From assembly GCF_003752415.1 (NCBI RefSeq), contig NZ_RKHG01000001.1, positions 124,001 to 188,000 of the forward strand: 64,000 bases of DNA. Reading direction: 5' to 3'. This DNA comes from Luteococcus japonicus (GTDB lineage Bacteria; Actinomycetota; Actinomycetes; Propionibacteriales; Propionibacteriaceae). A program made the position numbers and the translations under genes. Below the pieces are notes generated by a model. That model was not told the DNA's origin. It made no database searches and saw only the letters and a program-made list of their open reading frames with translations. Below are positions 29,543 to 44,925 of the stretch, piece after piece (the stretch's first letter is position 1; each line of letters begins with the position of its first letter).

Positions 29543-30481
29543 ATGACTTATGACAGCTTCAACCGTCCTGGCGCCATCGACCTGTCTGCGTTGGGTTCCA
29601 GCGCGCAGGCGAGCAGCAACGCCGGGGCCGGCTCCACCGGGGCCGCGGCCGGCAGCTATGTGCAGCAGGTGGGGGAGGCCGATTTCGACGCCATGGTCCG
29701 CAAGTCCGTGACCCACCCCGTCGTGATGGAGCTCTATTCTCCCCGCGCCAATGCGCAGGAGCTCTCCGACACCCTGATCGATGCCACCAACAAGGCTGGT
29801 GGACGCTGGCTGCTGGCGCGGGTCAACATCGACGCCGAACAGCGCATCGCCCAGGCCATGGGCGTGCAGGCCGTGCCCACCGTCGTCGCCATCATCGGTG
29901 GGCAGCTGGCACCGCTCTTCCAGGGCACCAAGACCGCCGAGGAGGTCCAGGCCTACCTCGACCAGCTGGTGCAGGTGGCCGTCGCGAATGGTCTGACCGG
30001 CCGCGCCGAGCCCGTCGGCACCGCGGCACCTGATCCTGCGGGGGACCAGCCGACGGATCCCGCCACCGACCCGCGCTTCGCGGAGGCGGATGCCGCCCTG
30101 CAGGCCGGTGACTACGCCAAGGCCGTCGAGGAGTTCCAGAAGGTGCTGGACCAGAGCCCCACGGATCCCGAGGCGACTCAGGGGCTGGCCCAATCCAAGC
30201 TGCTGGAGCGCTCGACGCGCTTCGACCCGCAGGCCATCGTGCAGACCGCCAACGACGAACCCACCAACTGGGACGCCCAGCTGGATGCCGCGGACCTGGA
30301 ACTGATCAATGGTGACCCCGCGGCCGCCTTCAATCGGGTGCTGCAGATGATCCGGGAGACCCGCGACGAGGACCGCGAGCGCGCCCGGCTGCGCCTGCTG
30401 GAGCTCTTCGACGTCGTCGGCAAGGCCGACAAGGCCGTGCTGAAGGCCCGCCGCCAGCTGTCCACCGCGCTGTTTGCCTGA
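29543..30481 (+). CDS. Thioredoxin-fold/TPR co-chaperone without CxxC (CnoX/YbbN-like)
   Basis: A 312-residue protein: a thioredoxin-like domain (about 40-160, with VMELYSPRANAQEL and VNIDAEQRIAQAMGVQAVPT) and TPR-like helices (about 190-310, with ALQAGDYAKAVEEFQKVLDQ). The position of the usual WCxxC is SPRANA, so it cannot do dithiol chemistry. This matches the CnoX/YbbN co-chaperone family, which holds unfolded proteins for GroEL or DnaK. Domain reading is clear, exact role inferred. Start ATG 29543 fits the Thr-Tyr-rich N-terminus and the -10 element. Confidence 0.8.
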   Translation: MTYDSFNRPGAIDLSALGSSAQASSNAGAGSTGAAAGSYVQQVGEADFDAMVRKSVTHPVVMELYSPRANAQELSDTLIDATNKAGGRWLLARVNIDAEQRIAQAMGVQAVPTVVAIIGGQLAPLFQGTKTAEEVQAYLDQLVQVAVANGLTGRAEPVGTAAPDPAGDQPTDPATDPRFAEADAALQAGDYAKAVEEFQKVLDQSPTDPEATQGLAQSKLLERSTRFDPQAIVQTANDEPTNWDAQLDAADLELINGDPAAAFNRVLQMIRETRDEDRERARLRLLELFDVVGKADKAVLKARRQLSTALFA

Positions 30482-30488
30482 TCCAGGC

Positions 30489-31121
30489 ATGACCCCCCAC
30501 GGCTGGGCAGCATCGATGGTTGGCCTCCTGCTCGCCGGCGCCCTGGCCGGTTGCGGGCAGGGGCTCGGCATGGGGCCCCGAGCCGCCATCCCGAGCGAGG
30601 ACTCCTCGCGGGCTCCCGTGAGACCGACACCCACCGCGGGGCCGTCCACGGTGCGTGTGGGCCCACGGCCCGGAGAGCAAGCCGAGACGGGCACCTGGCC
30701 GCCGACCTGTGAGGGGGCATCAACAGGACAGCGGCTGGCATGGTCCCCCGTCGATGCCGGTCTGGGACACCGGTACCTGACGCTGGCAGTACGCAATTGC
30801 GGCCCGGGCACGCTCACCCTGCCCGAACGCCCGACCCCGATGGCCCGAGATGCCGTGGGGCAAGCGCTTGCCCTGCGCATGGACTGGCAGAAAGCCACGC
30901 GTTCGTTGGATCTTGCCAGGGGTGAGGTGGCCTACCTGAGCCTGCACTGGCTGAGCAATGGCCACTGCGAACAGGGAGCCGCCAGCCTGCGCACCACCGT
31001 GGTGGGCGAGACGGTCACCGCCACCGGGTGCCTGCAGCTCGGAGACTTCGAGACTGAGGAGGCCTCCTCCGACATCTCGTCGACGATCCGCGTGGGCTGG
31101 ACCGCCTCACCCCAACAGTGA
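30489..31121 (+). CDS. DUF4232-like lipoprotein
   Basis: A 210-residue secreted protein starting MTPHGWAASMVGLLLAGALAGCGQG; lipobox ALAGC puts the lipidated Cys at residue 22. A Pro/Thr-rich linker follows, then a domain with RYLTLAVRNCGPGTLTLPERP and a second Cys in NGHCEQG, in the style of actinobacterial DUF4232 domains. Function unknown. It begins 7 bp after the co-chaperone stop. Confidence 0.7.
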   Translation: MTPHGWAASMVGLLLAGALAGCGQGLGMGPRAAIPSEDSSRAPVRPTPTAGPSTVRVGPRPGEQAETGTWPPTCEGASTGQRLAWSPVDAGLGHRYLTLAVRNCGPGTLTLPERPTPMARDAVGQALALRMDWQKATRSLDLARGEVAYLSLHWLSNGHCEQGAASLRTTVVGETVTATGCLQLGDFETEEASSDISSTIRVGWTASPQQ

Positions 31122-31129
31122 GCGAAGCC

Positions 31130-31906
31130 CTAGCCGATGGGAACGCCGTCCTCGGTGAAGCCCGTGAAATCGTCGAGGACCAGGGCGATCCGTCGGGCCG
31201 ACAGCGGTGAGACGTGGTGCGGAACATCGGCGGGATCAACCCAGTGGATGGAGTGGATCTCGAGCTCCTCACGCACCAGCGACTCGATGGCGACCTGGCC
31301 GAGCACCCCGCCGTCGTAGATGAACTCCAGGGCGTCACTCCATCCCAGGCTGGGCGGCATCCAGTCCACCACGGCCGGGGCGCCCAGCAGCACGGACAGC
31401 CCGAGCTCCTCGGCGATCTCTCGTTCGGCCCCGACGCGCGGAGGTTCACCGGGCTCCACGACGCCACCCGGCAGTTCCCAGTCGCTCTTGTACGTGGTCT
31501 GCAGCAGCAGGACCTGACCCGACGGGTTGCGGAAGACCGCATGCGCGATCAGCCGCTTCATGGGCAGCACGGAGTCCATCACCCCGCTGAAGCCCTCGGG
31601 GCCGTAGACCACGTCACCTGACAGCCGCGAGTACTGATGCACGTCGACGAACTGACCCTCATCGACGGACATGGCGTGACGCCGGATCCCTTCGCGACGG
31701 AAACCCGCCAGGTGCAGCGCACGGCGGGCCATCTGGTCGGTGGCAGGAACCGAAACCTCCAGACGGCGCACCTCGTGGCCCAGCAGGATGTCATCGCTGG
31801 CCATGCTCACGGCCCGGGCCAAGGTGCCGGCGTCGGTGGCGCCACTCCACATGACGACACCGACATCACCGGACACCTGGACCTGGACCGTGAACTCCGC
31901 TTCCAT
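31130..31906 (-). CDS. Nudix hydrolase with N-terminal GNAT-like region
   Basis: A 258-residue protein. The N-terminal 85 residues (EVRRLEVSVPATDQMARRALHLAGFRREGI) look like the end of a GNAT acetyltransferase fold. From about 115 there is a Nudix domain with the full box GGVVEPGEPP...REIAEELGL (G, E, R, E, E all present). Substrate is unknown. It starts 4 bp after the glgB stop, at the end of the glgE-maltokinase-glgB operon, so a link to sugar nucleotide or nucleotide-diphosphate clean-up is plausible but inferred. Confidence 0.82.
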   Translation of the reverse strand: MEAEFTVQVQVSGDVGVVMWSGATDAGTLARAVSMASDDILLGHEVRRLEVSVPATDQMARRALHLAGFRREGIRRHAMSVDEGQFVDVHQYSRLSGDVVYGPEGFSGVMDSVLPMKRLIAHAVFRNPSGQVLLLQTTYKSDWELPGGVVEPGEPPRVGAEREIAEELGLSVLLGAPAVVDWMPPSLGWSDALEFIYDGGVLGQVAIESLVREELEIHSIHWVDPADVPHHVSPLSARRIALVLDDFTGFTEDGVPIG

Positions 31907-31910
31907 GGGG

Positions 31911-33845
<1,935 letters not shown>

Positions 33846-33846
33846 A

Positions 33847-35268
33847 TCAGTTCTCCTGGTCTGCAGCCGGGGCGGCCGCGTCAGACGTCGCATCCGACGT
33901 CGTGTCAGCACTCAAGGCAATTGCCTCCAGTGCACTCAACGGGATCGTCACCCAGTCGGGTCGATTCCTCGTCTCGTAGACCACCTCGTAGATGGCCTTG
34001 TCTGCTTCATAGGCGGCCAGGGCCGCCGGGTCGATCGGGCCTGCATCCCGGGAATAGGCGTCGAGGAAGGCCTCGCGCGCCTCCGCAAGCCACGCCCGGG
34101 CCTGCTCCCCGGTGGGGTCGTCGAAGACACTGGTCACGTAGCCGAAGCTGCGCAGCAGGCCGGCGACGTCACGCAGAGGACTGTCGGGCAGCTGGCGCTC
34201 CGCGAAGGACTTCATCGGCTCACCCTCGAAGTCGATGATCTTCCAGCCATCGGGTGTCAGCAGGGTCTGCCCCAGGTGGAAGTCACCGTGCACCCGCTGG
34301 GCGCGCAGGGCATCCGCCTCGAGCCCGTCGAAGACCGACGAGAGCGCCTGCCGCCGATCCCGCAGGTCAGGGGCCTGGGCGGACGCCGTCTCCAGACGGG
34401 CCCGCATGGTGGCGGCAACATCGGTGCCGGTCAGCGTGCTGGCCCCGAAGGTGTCCGCCAGGGCCAGGTGGACCTCCGCCAAGGCGGAACCCAGTGCCGC
34501 AGCATGCCCGGCGAAGCCCTCGCCCGACTGCGCCAACCCACAGGCCAGCTCCCAGCCGTCACGGGCGTCGCGGAGCAGCTCGCTGATCATCATCAGGTCA
34601 ACGCGCTGGGCCTCGGGCGGCTCGGCGCCGTCAACCCAGTCCTCGTCGCTGAAGGGCGTCAGCAAGCCGCTGACCCAGCCATAGAGCCGGGCAGCCGAGC
34701 TGACGCGGGCTCGTCCGAGGGCATCGTGCATCTGGATGTCCAGGTTGGGTCCGACCTCCAGCTTGCGGAAGATCTTCATCAAGGCGACGTCGCCGAGCAG
34801 CACATTGGTGTTGGACTGCTCGCCACCGAAGACCCTCGGCGTGAGGTCGCCACGCAGCTTCGCACCGTCCGGCAGGCTCTCCGCCCACGCATGCGGCACC
34901 TGGGAACCGGCCAGGACCGACTGCAGCACGGCGCGCATGGCCTCGACGTCACGCGGGGCGTCATGGGCATAGCCCAGGTCCGGGTCGAGTGCGGGGCCGA
35001 TCAGGAACTCACCCACCGGCTCCGGACGGTAGCTGACCAGCAGCTGGTAGTACTCGTGGCTGTCGTCGGGGTAGACGACCGTCACGTACTCCGCGCGGAC
35101 CGCGGGGGCCTGTCCTCCGGGCTCGACGATCCAGTCGGGCTGCTCCAGCCCGGCCAGTTGGCCGTCGCGGCCCTTGCCGGCGAACCAGCGCGCCCCCAGG
35201 ACGAAGTCCTGCAGGCTCTGCAGGGCCTCGGTGCCGTCGGGCTGATCGGGGGTGTTGTTCTCGCTCAT
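33847..35268 (-). CDS. mak: Maltokinase (Pep2/Mak)
   Basis: ATP-dependent phosphorylation of maltose to maltose-1-phosphate, the donor for GlgE. The 473-residue protein has an N-terminal cap (LQDFVLGARWFAGKGRDG) and an aminoglycoside-phosphotransferase-like kinase core with RVHGDFHLGQTLLTPDGW (catalytic Asp) and KIIDFEGEP (metal Asp). Start ATG 35268 has AAGGA 7 nt upstream. It lies between glgE and glgB, the standard position in actinobacterial GlgE clusters. Trehalose synthase, usually its partner for maltose supply, is not in the window. Confidence 0.92.
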   Translation of the reverse strand: MSENNTPDQPDGTEALQSLQDFVLGARWFAGKGRDGQLAGLEQPDWIVEPGGQAPAVRAEYVTVVYPDDSHEYYQLLVSYRPEPVGEFLIGPALDPDLGYAHDAPRDVEAMRAVLQSVLAGSQVPHAWAESLPDGAKLRGDLTPRVFGGEQSNTNVLLGDVALMKIFRKLEVGPNLDIQMHDALGRARVSSAARLYGWVSGLLTPFSDEDWVDGAEPPEAQRVDLMMISELLRDARDGWELACGLAQSGEGFAGHAAALGSALAEVHLALADTFGASTLTGTDVAATMRARLETASAQAPDLRDRRQALSSVFDGLEADALRAQRVHGDFHLGQTLLTPDGWKIIDFEGEPMKSFAERQLPDSPLRDVAGLLRSFGYVTSVFDDPTGEQARAWLAEAREAFLDAYSRDAGPIDPAALAAYEADKAIYEVVYETRNRPDWVTIPLSALEAIALSADTTSDATSDAAAPAADQEN

Positions 35269-35297
35269 CGTGTCCTTGGTCGGGTGCGGACGGGGCG

Positions 35298-37349
35298 TCA
35301 CTTCGCGGTCACGCGGAAGATGTGGGCCGGGTTGCCCGGGTGCAGGCTGACGAAGCTGCGGGCGCCCCAGGTCCAGGTACCGCCGCCCAGTTCGTCGTGG
35401 ACCTCGAGCACGGCGTGCTGGTCCAGCCCCAGCTTCGACATGTCCAGGTAGACCTCGCTGCTCACGGCATCCCACGGATTGAGCGAGCAGACCACCAGGA
35501 CACGGTCCTCCCCGTCGGTCTTGGAGAAGACGATGACCTGGTCATGCGGGGCATGGTGGAAGTCGATCTTGCGCAGCTGATGGAGAGCGGTGTGCTCCTT
35601 GCGGATCTCGTTGAGCCGCCCGATCAGCATCGACAGGTTGGGCTGGTGGTTCTTCCAGTCGCGCGGCCGGTACTCGTACTTCTCCGAGTTCAGGTACTCC
35701 TCGCCGCCGGGGCGGAAGACCTCGTGCTCGCACAGCTCGAAACCGGAGTAGACGCCCCAGCTGGGCGAGAGGGTGGCCGCCAGGATCGCGCGGATTGAGA
35801 AGGCGGCCGGATTGCCGGACTGCAGGAAGGCGGGATTGATGTCCGGCGTGGTGACGAAGAAGTTCGGCCGGTACATGTGGGCTGACTCACGGGACAGCTC
35901 GGTGAGGTAGGTCTCCAGCTCCCACTTGGTGTTGCGCCAGGTGTAGTAGGTGTAGCTCTGGTGGAAGCCCACCTTGCCCAGCGCGTGCATCATCTCGGGC
36001 TTGGTGAATGCCTCGGCCAGGAAGATGACCTCCGGATTCGTCTTGTGCACCTCGCTCATGATCCAGGCCCAGAAGTCGATGGGCTTGGTGTGCGGGTTGT
36101 CCACCCGGAAGACCGTGACGCCGTGGCCGATCCAGAACTGCAACAGGCGCAGCGACTCGCGGTAGATGCCGTCGCGGTCGTTGTCGAAGTTGATCGGGTA
36201 GATGTCCTGGTACTTCTTGGGCGGGTTCTCCGCATAGGCGATGGTGCCGTCCAGACGGGTGGTGAACCACTCGGGGTGCTCGGTGACCCAAGGGTGGTTC
36301 GGGGATGCCTGGAGCGCGAAGTCCAGGGCGATCTCCAGGCCCAGGCCCTTGGCCTTGGCCACGAAGGCGTCGAAGTCCTCGATGGTCCCCAGGTCCGGAT
36401 GTACCGCGTCATGGCCGCCCTCGGCGCTGCCGATGGCCCAGGGGGAACCGGGATCGTGCTCACTGGGCGTCAGCGAGTTGTTGCGGCCCTTGCGGAAGGC
36501 GGTGCCGATCGGGTGGATCGGGGGCAGGTAGACGATGTCGAAGCCCATCTGGGCCGCGGACTCGAGCCGTTCGTGGGAGGAATTGAAGGTGCCGGAGTGC
36601 CAGCACTGCTTCTCCTCATCCCACCACGCGCCCTGGCTGCGCGGGAAGAACTCGTACCAGCTGGAGAACAGGGCGAGGCGACGGTCCACCCGCAGCCCGT
36701 ACTCGCGGGTGGGGGTGACCAGCTCGCGCGGGCCGTAGATCGTCATGGCACGCGCGAGGGCGGACGCGTTCAGCGCCTCGAGCAGCTCGTGCGGCGGACG
36801 CTCGGGCAGCATCAGGGCCGCCGAGGCCTTCAGGACGGTGGCCTGCACCTCGTCGCCGGCCTGCTGCGCATTCGCGGCGGCGCGCTGGATCACGTCGTCC
36901 AGCTCCAGGCACACCAGCTCGACGTCCATCCCGGCCTGCAGCTTGGCTGAGGCATTGTGGTGCGTGGTGTGCCACAGGTCGGACCAGCCCTCGACACGGA
37001 AGGTCCAGTCACCCTCGACGTCGGCGCAGGCCCAGCCTTCCCAGATGTCCAGGCCCACGGGCTCCTGCTGCACCATCGAGAAGTCCACGCGCCGCCCGTC
37101 GGGAGCGGTCAGCACGATGGTCGCGTTCACCGCGTCGTGGCCCTCCCGGAAGACATTGGCGCGCACTGGGAACCACTCACCGGCAACCGCCTTGGCGGGA
37201 TAGTTGCCTCCCTCCACGACGGGAGAGACGTTGGTGACCGGGATTCGGCCGAAGCCCGCCACGGGCGTGATGGGCTGCGCAGCCGCGGCGGATGCCTTGG
37301 GCTGCTGCGTGACGGGGGCGGCCTTGGGGCTGGGGTTCAAGTTGCTCAC
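35298..37349 (-). CDS. glgE: Alpha-1,4-glucan:maltose-1-phosphate maltosyltransferase
   Basis: Extends alpha-1,4-glucan by transferring maltosyl units from maltose-1-phosphate. The 683-residue GH13_3 enzyme has a low-complexity N-terminal 30 residues, then GRIPVTNVSPVVEGG, and the barrel. The nucleophile is D417 (VFRVDNPHTKP) and the acid/base is E446 (FLAEAFTKP); the 29-residue spacing equals that of the Streptomyces enzyme. Start GTG 37349 directly follows a TAGGCT element (6 nt), so a leaderless mRNA is predicted. First gene of a four-gene operon and divergent from glgP. Confidence 0.96.
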   Translation of the reverse strand: MSNLNPSPKAAPVTQQPKASAAAAQPITPVAGFGRIPVTNVSPVVEGGNYPAKAVAGEWFPVRANVFREGHDAVNATIVLTAPDGRRVDFSMVQQEPVGLDIWEGWACADVEGDWTFRVEGWSDLWHTTHHNASAKLQAGMDVELVCLELDDVIQRAAANAQQAGDEVQATVLKASAALMLPERPPHELLEALNASALARAMTIYGPRELVTPTREYGLRVDRRLALFSSWYEFFPRSQGAWWDEEKQCWHSGTFNSSHERLESAAQMGFDIVYLPPIHPIGTAFRKGRNNSLTPSEHDPGSPWAIGSAEGGHDAVHPDLGTIEDFDAFVAKAKGLGLEIALDFALQASPNHPWVTEHPEWFTTRLDGTIAYAENPPKKYQDIYPINFDNDRDGIYRESLRLLQFWIGHGVTVFRVDNPHTKPIDFWAWIMSEVHKTNPEVIFLAEAFTKPEMMHALGKVGFHQSYTYYTWRNTKWELETYLTELSRESAHMYRPNFFVTTPDINPAFLQSGNPAAFSIRAILAATLSPSWGVYSGFELCEHEVFRPGGEEYLNSEKYEYRPRDWKNHQPNLSMLIGRLNEIRKEHTALHQLRKIDFHHAPHDQVIVFSKTDGEDRVLVVCSLNPWDAVSSEVYLDMSKLGLDQHAVLEVHDELGGGTWTWGARSFVSLHPGNPAHIFRVTAK

Positions 37350-37355
37350 GCGGTC

Positions 37356-37361
37356 AGCCTA
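37356..37361 (-). promoter_or_regulatory. -10 element of the glgE operon, leaderless type
   Basis: TAGGCT ends 6 nt before the GTG of glgE. The 16 bases at 37350-37365 (minus strand) equal those before the cyclophilin gene at 19191-19206. Confidence 0.55.
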
Positions 37362-37477
37362 GCCACGCAGGGCCGCACTGGCGAGGGAATGCCACCCGCT
37401 GTTCGCGATGCGCAAAGAACGCGTGAACGTCTGGCGGAATGCAGGTGGGCGGGCGGGCCCCGCCCCGCAAAGTCGGT

Positions 37478-37483
37478 TAGGCT
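37478..37483 (+). promoter_or_regulatory. -10 element of glgP, leaderless type
   Basis: TAGGCT ends 7 nt before the GTG at 37491. The 129 bp between this and the glgE element hold both promoters and any shared control site. Confidence 0.5.
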
Positions 37484-37490
37484 CCCTTGC

Positions 37491-40055
<2,565 letters not shown>

Positions 40056-40082
40056 TCCGATAGTCCACGCGAGACGTCGAAC

Positions 40083-40113
40083 GGGCGGCTCCCCCGAGGG
40101 GGAGCCGCCCTTT
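40083..40113. terminator. Hairpin between glgP and glgX
   Basis: GGGCGGCTCCCCC (40083-40095) with its complement (40098-40110), 2-nt loop as drawn (in reality a slightly wider loop), then TTT. It separates convergent glgP and glgX. Confidence 0.85.
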
Positions 40114-40147
40114 CGTCATGCCAGGAGGCGATGCGGCCGGTGGCCGC

Positions 40148-42352
<2,205 letters not shown>

Positions 42353-42563
42353 TGAGCGTTTGCCTTCTTCTGCGGTGTCGGACGGACCCGAACCACCATT
42401 GTTGACCGGACGAGGCATCCGACCTCATCCGGCCTCACTGCCTTGCACCCGGTGTGCCCGGGAACTTCTGGTGATGAATGCCCCGCGCAGGCGCAATCCG
42501 CATGTGCGATTTGGGCACGACTAGCCATTCTGCCACCGCTGGACAGTGTACGGCGATTCCTCG

Positions 42564-42581
42564 GCTGTGACTGCTCACAGC
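42564..42581. promoter_or_regulatory. Palindrome in the glgX / cysteine desulfurase gap
   Basis: GCTGTGA-CTGC-TCACAGC, perfect 7-bp arms. The arms match the half sites of CRP/GlxR operators, but the spacer is 4 nt instead of 6. It lies 48 bp before the cysteine desulfurase start. The rest of this 276-bp gap shows a TTGACC near 42405 but no clear -10. Confidence 0.4.
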
Positions 42582-42628
42582 AGTCCACGAAGCCCCTCCG
42601 CTTGCGATGGAGGGTGCAGCCGGGGACG

Positions 42629-43834
42629 ATGGTGCAAATGGACGAGCGAGCGAAGACCGAGAACGCACCCGAACGCGCACCGGGGCGGATCCACCTGGAC
42701 CATGCCGCCTCCAGCCCGATCGTGCCGCGGGCGCTGGAGGCGATGGTCCGGCAGTCCGGACTCGTCGGCAACCCCGCCGCGCTGCACACCTCGGGGCGGG
42801 CGGCACGCGCGGTGCTGGAGGATGCCCGGGAGCAGCTGGCGGAGGCGATCGGCGCCCACGCGTCCGAGGTCATCTTCACGTCCGGAGGTTCCGAGGCGGA
42901 CACCATCGCCCTTAACGCCGGAACAAGGCGCCCCGGCCGTCGCACGGTGCTGATCGGTGCCACCGAGCACCCCGCCGTGGCCACCGCGCGCACCCGGATG
43001 GCCGGCGTGGAGGTGCTGTCCTGTGACCGTGACGGAATCGTGCACCTGAAGGACCTGGACGAGCGGCTGGACGCGTCGACCTCCATGGTCAGCGTGATGA
43101 CCGTGAACAACGAGACCGGCGCCATCCAGCCGGTGTCCGAGGCGGCGGAGCGCGCACACCGCGTGGGAGCGTGGTTCCACACGGACGCCGTGCAGGCGCT
43201 GGGGCACGTCCCGCTGGACTTTGCCACCAGCGGTGCGGACCTGATGAGCCTGTCGGCACACAAGGTGGGTGGGCCTGTCGGGATCGGTGCCCTGGTGGCC
43301 CGGCGCGACGTGGAGCTCTCGCCCTGGGGCCTGGGCGGGGGACAGGAGCGCGACGTGCGCTCCGGTACCCAGTCCGCCGTGCTGGCCTCGGCCTTTGCCG
43401 CGGCCGCGACAATGGCCGTCGAGAACCTCGAGACGGAGCACGCCCGCCTGAGCGGGATGCGCAATCGCTTCGTCGAGCGAGTCCGCAGCACGATCACCGG
43501 CTGCTACGTCAATGCCCCCGCCGAGGCCAGCCCGGCCATCGTCAACCTGACCTTCGACGGCACGCGCGCCGATGACGTGCTGATGCTGCTGGACCACGCG
43601 GGCATCGACTGTTCCACGGGATCTGCCTGCCGCGCCGGGGTCCACCAGCCCAGCGACGTGCTGCTGGCGATGGGCCGCACCCTGGAACAGGCCTCGGCCT
43701 CCATCAGGTTCAGCTTCGGCCCGACGACCACCGCCGACGAACTGGCCACCCTGGCGGGTCTGCTGCCCGACGTGGTCTCGCGGGCCCGGGCCGCAGCCAG
43801 CGTGGCCGTCGACGTGACCCAGGACCCCTCATGA
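42629..43834 (+). CDS. Cysteine desulfurase (IscS/NifS-like)
   Basis: PLP enzyme that takes sulfur from cysteine as a persulfide. The protein is 401 residues from ATG 42629 (398 from ATG 42638, which has the better GGGGA spacing). Seen: DHAASSP near residue 27, TEHPAV, the PLP lysine K212 in [10 protein letters not shown], and the persulfide Cys C334 in [10 protein letters not shown], the group I (IscS-like) arrangement. Its stop overlaps the mnmA start (ATGA), so the main role is very probably to supply sulfur to MnmA for tRNA 2-thiouridine. Confidence 0.92.
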   Translation: MVQMDERAKTENAPERAPGRIHLDHAASSPIVPRALEAMVRQSGLVGNPAALHTSGRAARAVLEDAREQLAEAIGAHASEVIFTSGGSEADTIALNAGTRRPGRRTVLIGATEHPAVATARTRMAGVEVLSCDRDGIVHLKDLDERLDASTSMVSVMTVNNETGAIQPVSEAAERAHRVGAWFHTDAVQALGHVPLDFATSGADLMSLSAHKVGGPVGIGALVARRDVELSPWGLGGGQERDVRSGTQSAVLASAFAAAATMAVENLETEHARLSGMRNRFVERVRSTITGCYVNAPAEASPAIVNLTFDGTRADDVLMLLDHAGIDCSTGSACRAGVHQPSDVLLAMGRTLEQASASIRFSFGPTTTADELATLAGLLPDVVSRARAAASVAVDVTQDPS

Positions 43835-44925
43835 GGGTGCTCGTCGCCATGTCCGGCGGGGTGGACTCGGCCGTGGCCGCCGCGCGGACGGTGGCGGCCG
43901 GGCACGACGTGACCGGCGTGCACCTGGCGCTGTCCAAGAACCCACAGAGCTTCCGCACAGGTGCCCGGGGGTGCTGCTCCCTGGAGGACAGTCACGACGC
44001 ACGTCGGGTGGCGGACCGGCTGGGCATCCCCTTCTATGTCTGGGACCTGTCGGACCGTTTCAAGGCTGACGTGGTGGACGACTTCGTCGCCGAGTACGCC
44101 GCCGGGCGAACTCCCAATCCCTGTCTGCGCTGCAATGAGAAGATCAAGTTCGCCGCCGTGCTGGAGCGTGGCATGGCGCTCGGTTTCGACAAGGTGGTCA
44201 CGGGCCACTACGCGCGGCTGGAGGAGTGCGACGGACGCTTCAGCCTGTACCGGGCCGCGGATGCCGCCAAGGACCAGTCCTATGTGCTCGGGATGCTGGA
44301 CCAGGCACAGTTGGCCCACTCGCTCTTCCCGCTGTGTGACGTGCCCAAGAGCCAGGTGCGGGCCGAGGCCGCCGAGCTGGGCCTGGGCGTGGCCAAGAAG
44401 CCGGACAGCCACGACATCTGCTTCATTCCGGACGGTGACACCGCCGGATACCTTTCCCGGGCCCTGGGGGAGCGCGAGGGGGAGGTCGTCGACCAGGACG
44501 GTGCCGTGGTGGGCAGCCACAGCGGTTTCCACCAGTTCACCGTCGGGCAGCGCAGGGGCCTGCACCTGGGCGTGCCCGCGGCGGATGGTCAGCCCCGTTT
44601 CGTGCTGGAGGTCGAGCCGGTCAACAACCGCGTGGTGGTGGGCCCCAAGGAGCTGCTCGCCGTCGACCGGATCGAGGGGATCCGGCCCACCTGGACCGAA
44701 GCCCGCGTGAGTGGTCCGTGGCGTGGGCTGGCCCAGGTGCGTGCGCACGGCGAGGCGATGCCCGCCACCATCACCAGCACCGATGAGGAGAGCCTCCTGG
44801 TGGAGCTGGACTCCCCGGCCACCGGCATCGCGCCGGGCCAGGCCGTCGTCGTCTATGACGCAGACCGGGTGGTCGGCAGCGCCACCATCAGCGCCGCACG
44901 ATCCACCGATCGGGGGGTCGCCTGA
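43831..44925 (+). CDS. mnmA: tRNA-specific 2-thiouridylase
   Basis: Adds sulfur to U34 of Lys, Glu and Gln tRNAs. The 364-residue protein has the PP-loop SGGVDS at 8-13, the catalytic pair C98 ([12 protein letters not shown]) and C197 ([10 protein letters not shown]), and GHYARL between them. The C-terminal beta-barrel is complete. Both ends overlap neighbours by one codon: cysteine desulfurase before, MetE-like gene after. Confidence 0.95.
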   Translation: MRVLVAMSGGVDSAVAAARTVAAGHDVTGVHLALSKNPQSFRTGARGCCSLEDSHDARRVADRLGIPFYVWDLSDRFKADVVDDFVAEYAAGRTPNPCLRCNEKIKFAAVLERGMALGFDKVVTGHYARLEECDGRFSLYRAADAAKDQSYVLGMLDQAQLAHSLFPLCDVPKSQVRAEAAELGLGVAKKPDSHDICFIPDGDTAGYLSRALGEREGEVVDQDGAVVGSHSGFHQFTVGQRRGLHLGVPAADGQPRFVLEVEPVNNRVVVGPKELLAVDRIEGIRPTWTEARVSGPWRGLAQVRAHGEAMPATITSTDEESLLVELDSPATGIAPGQAVVVYDADRVVGSATISAARSTDRGVA

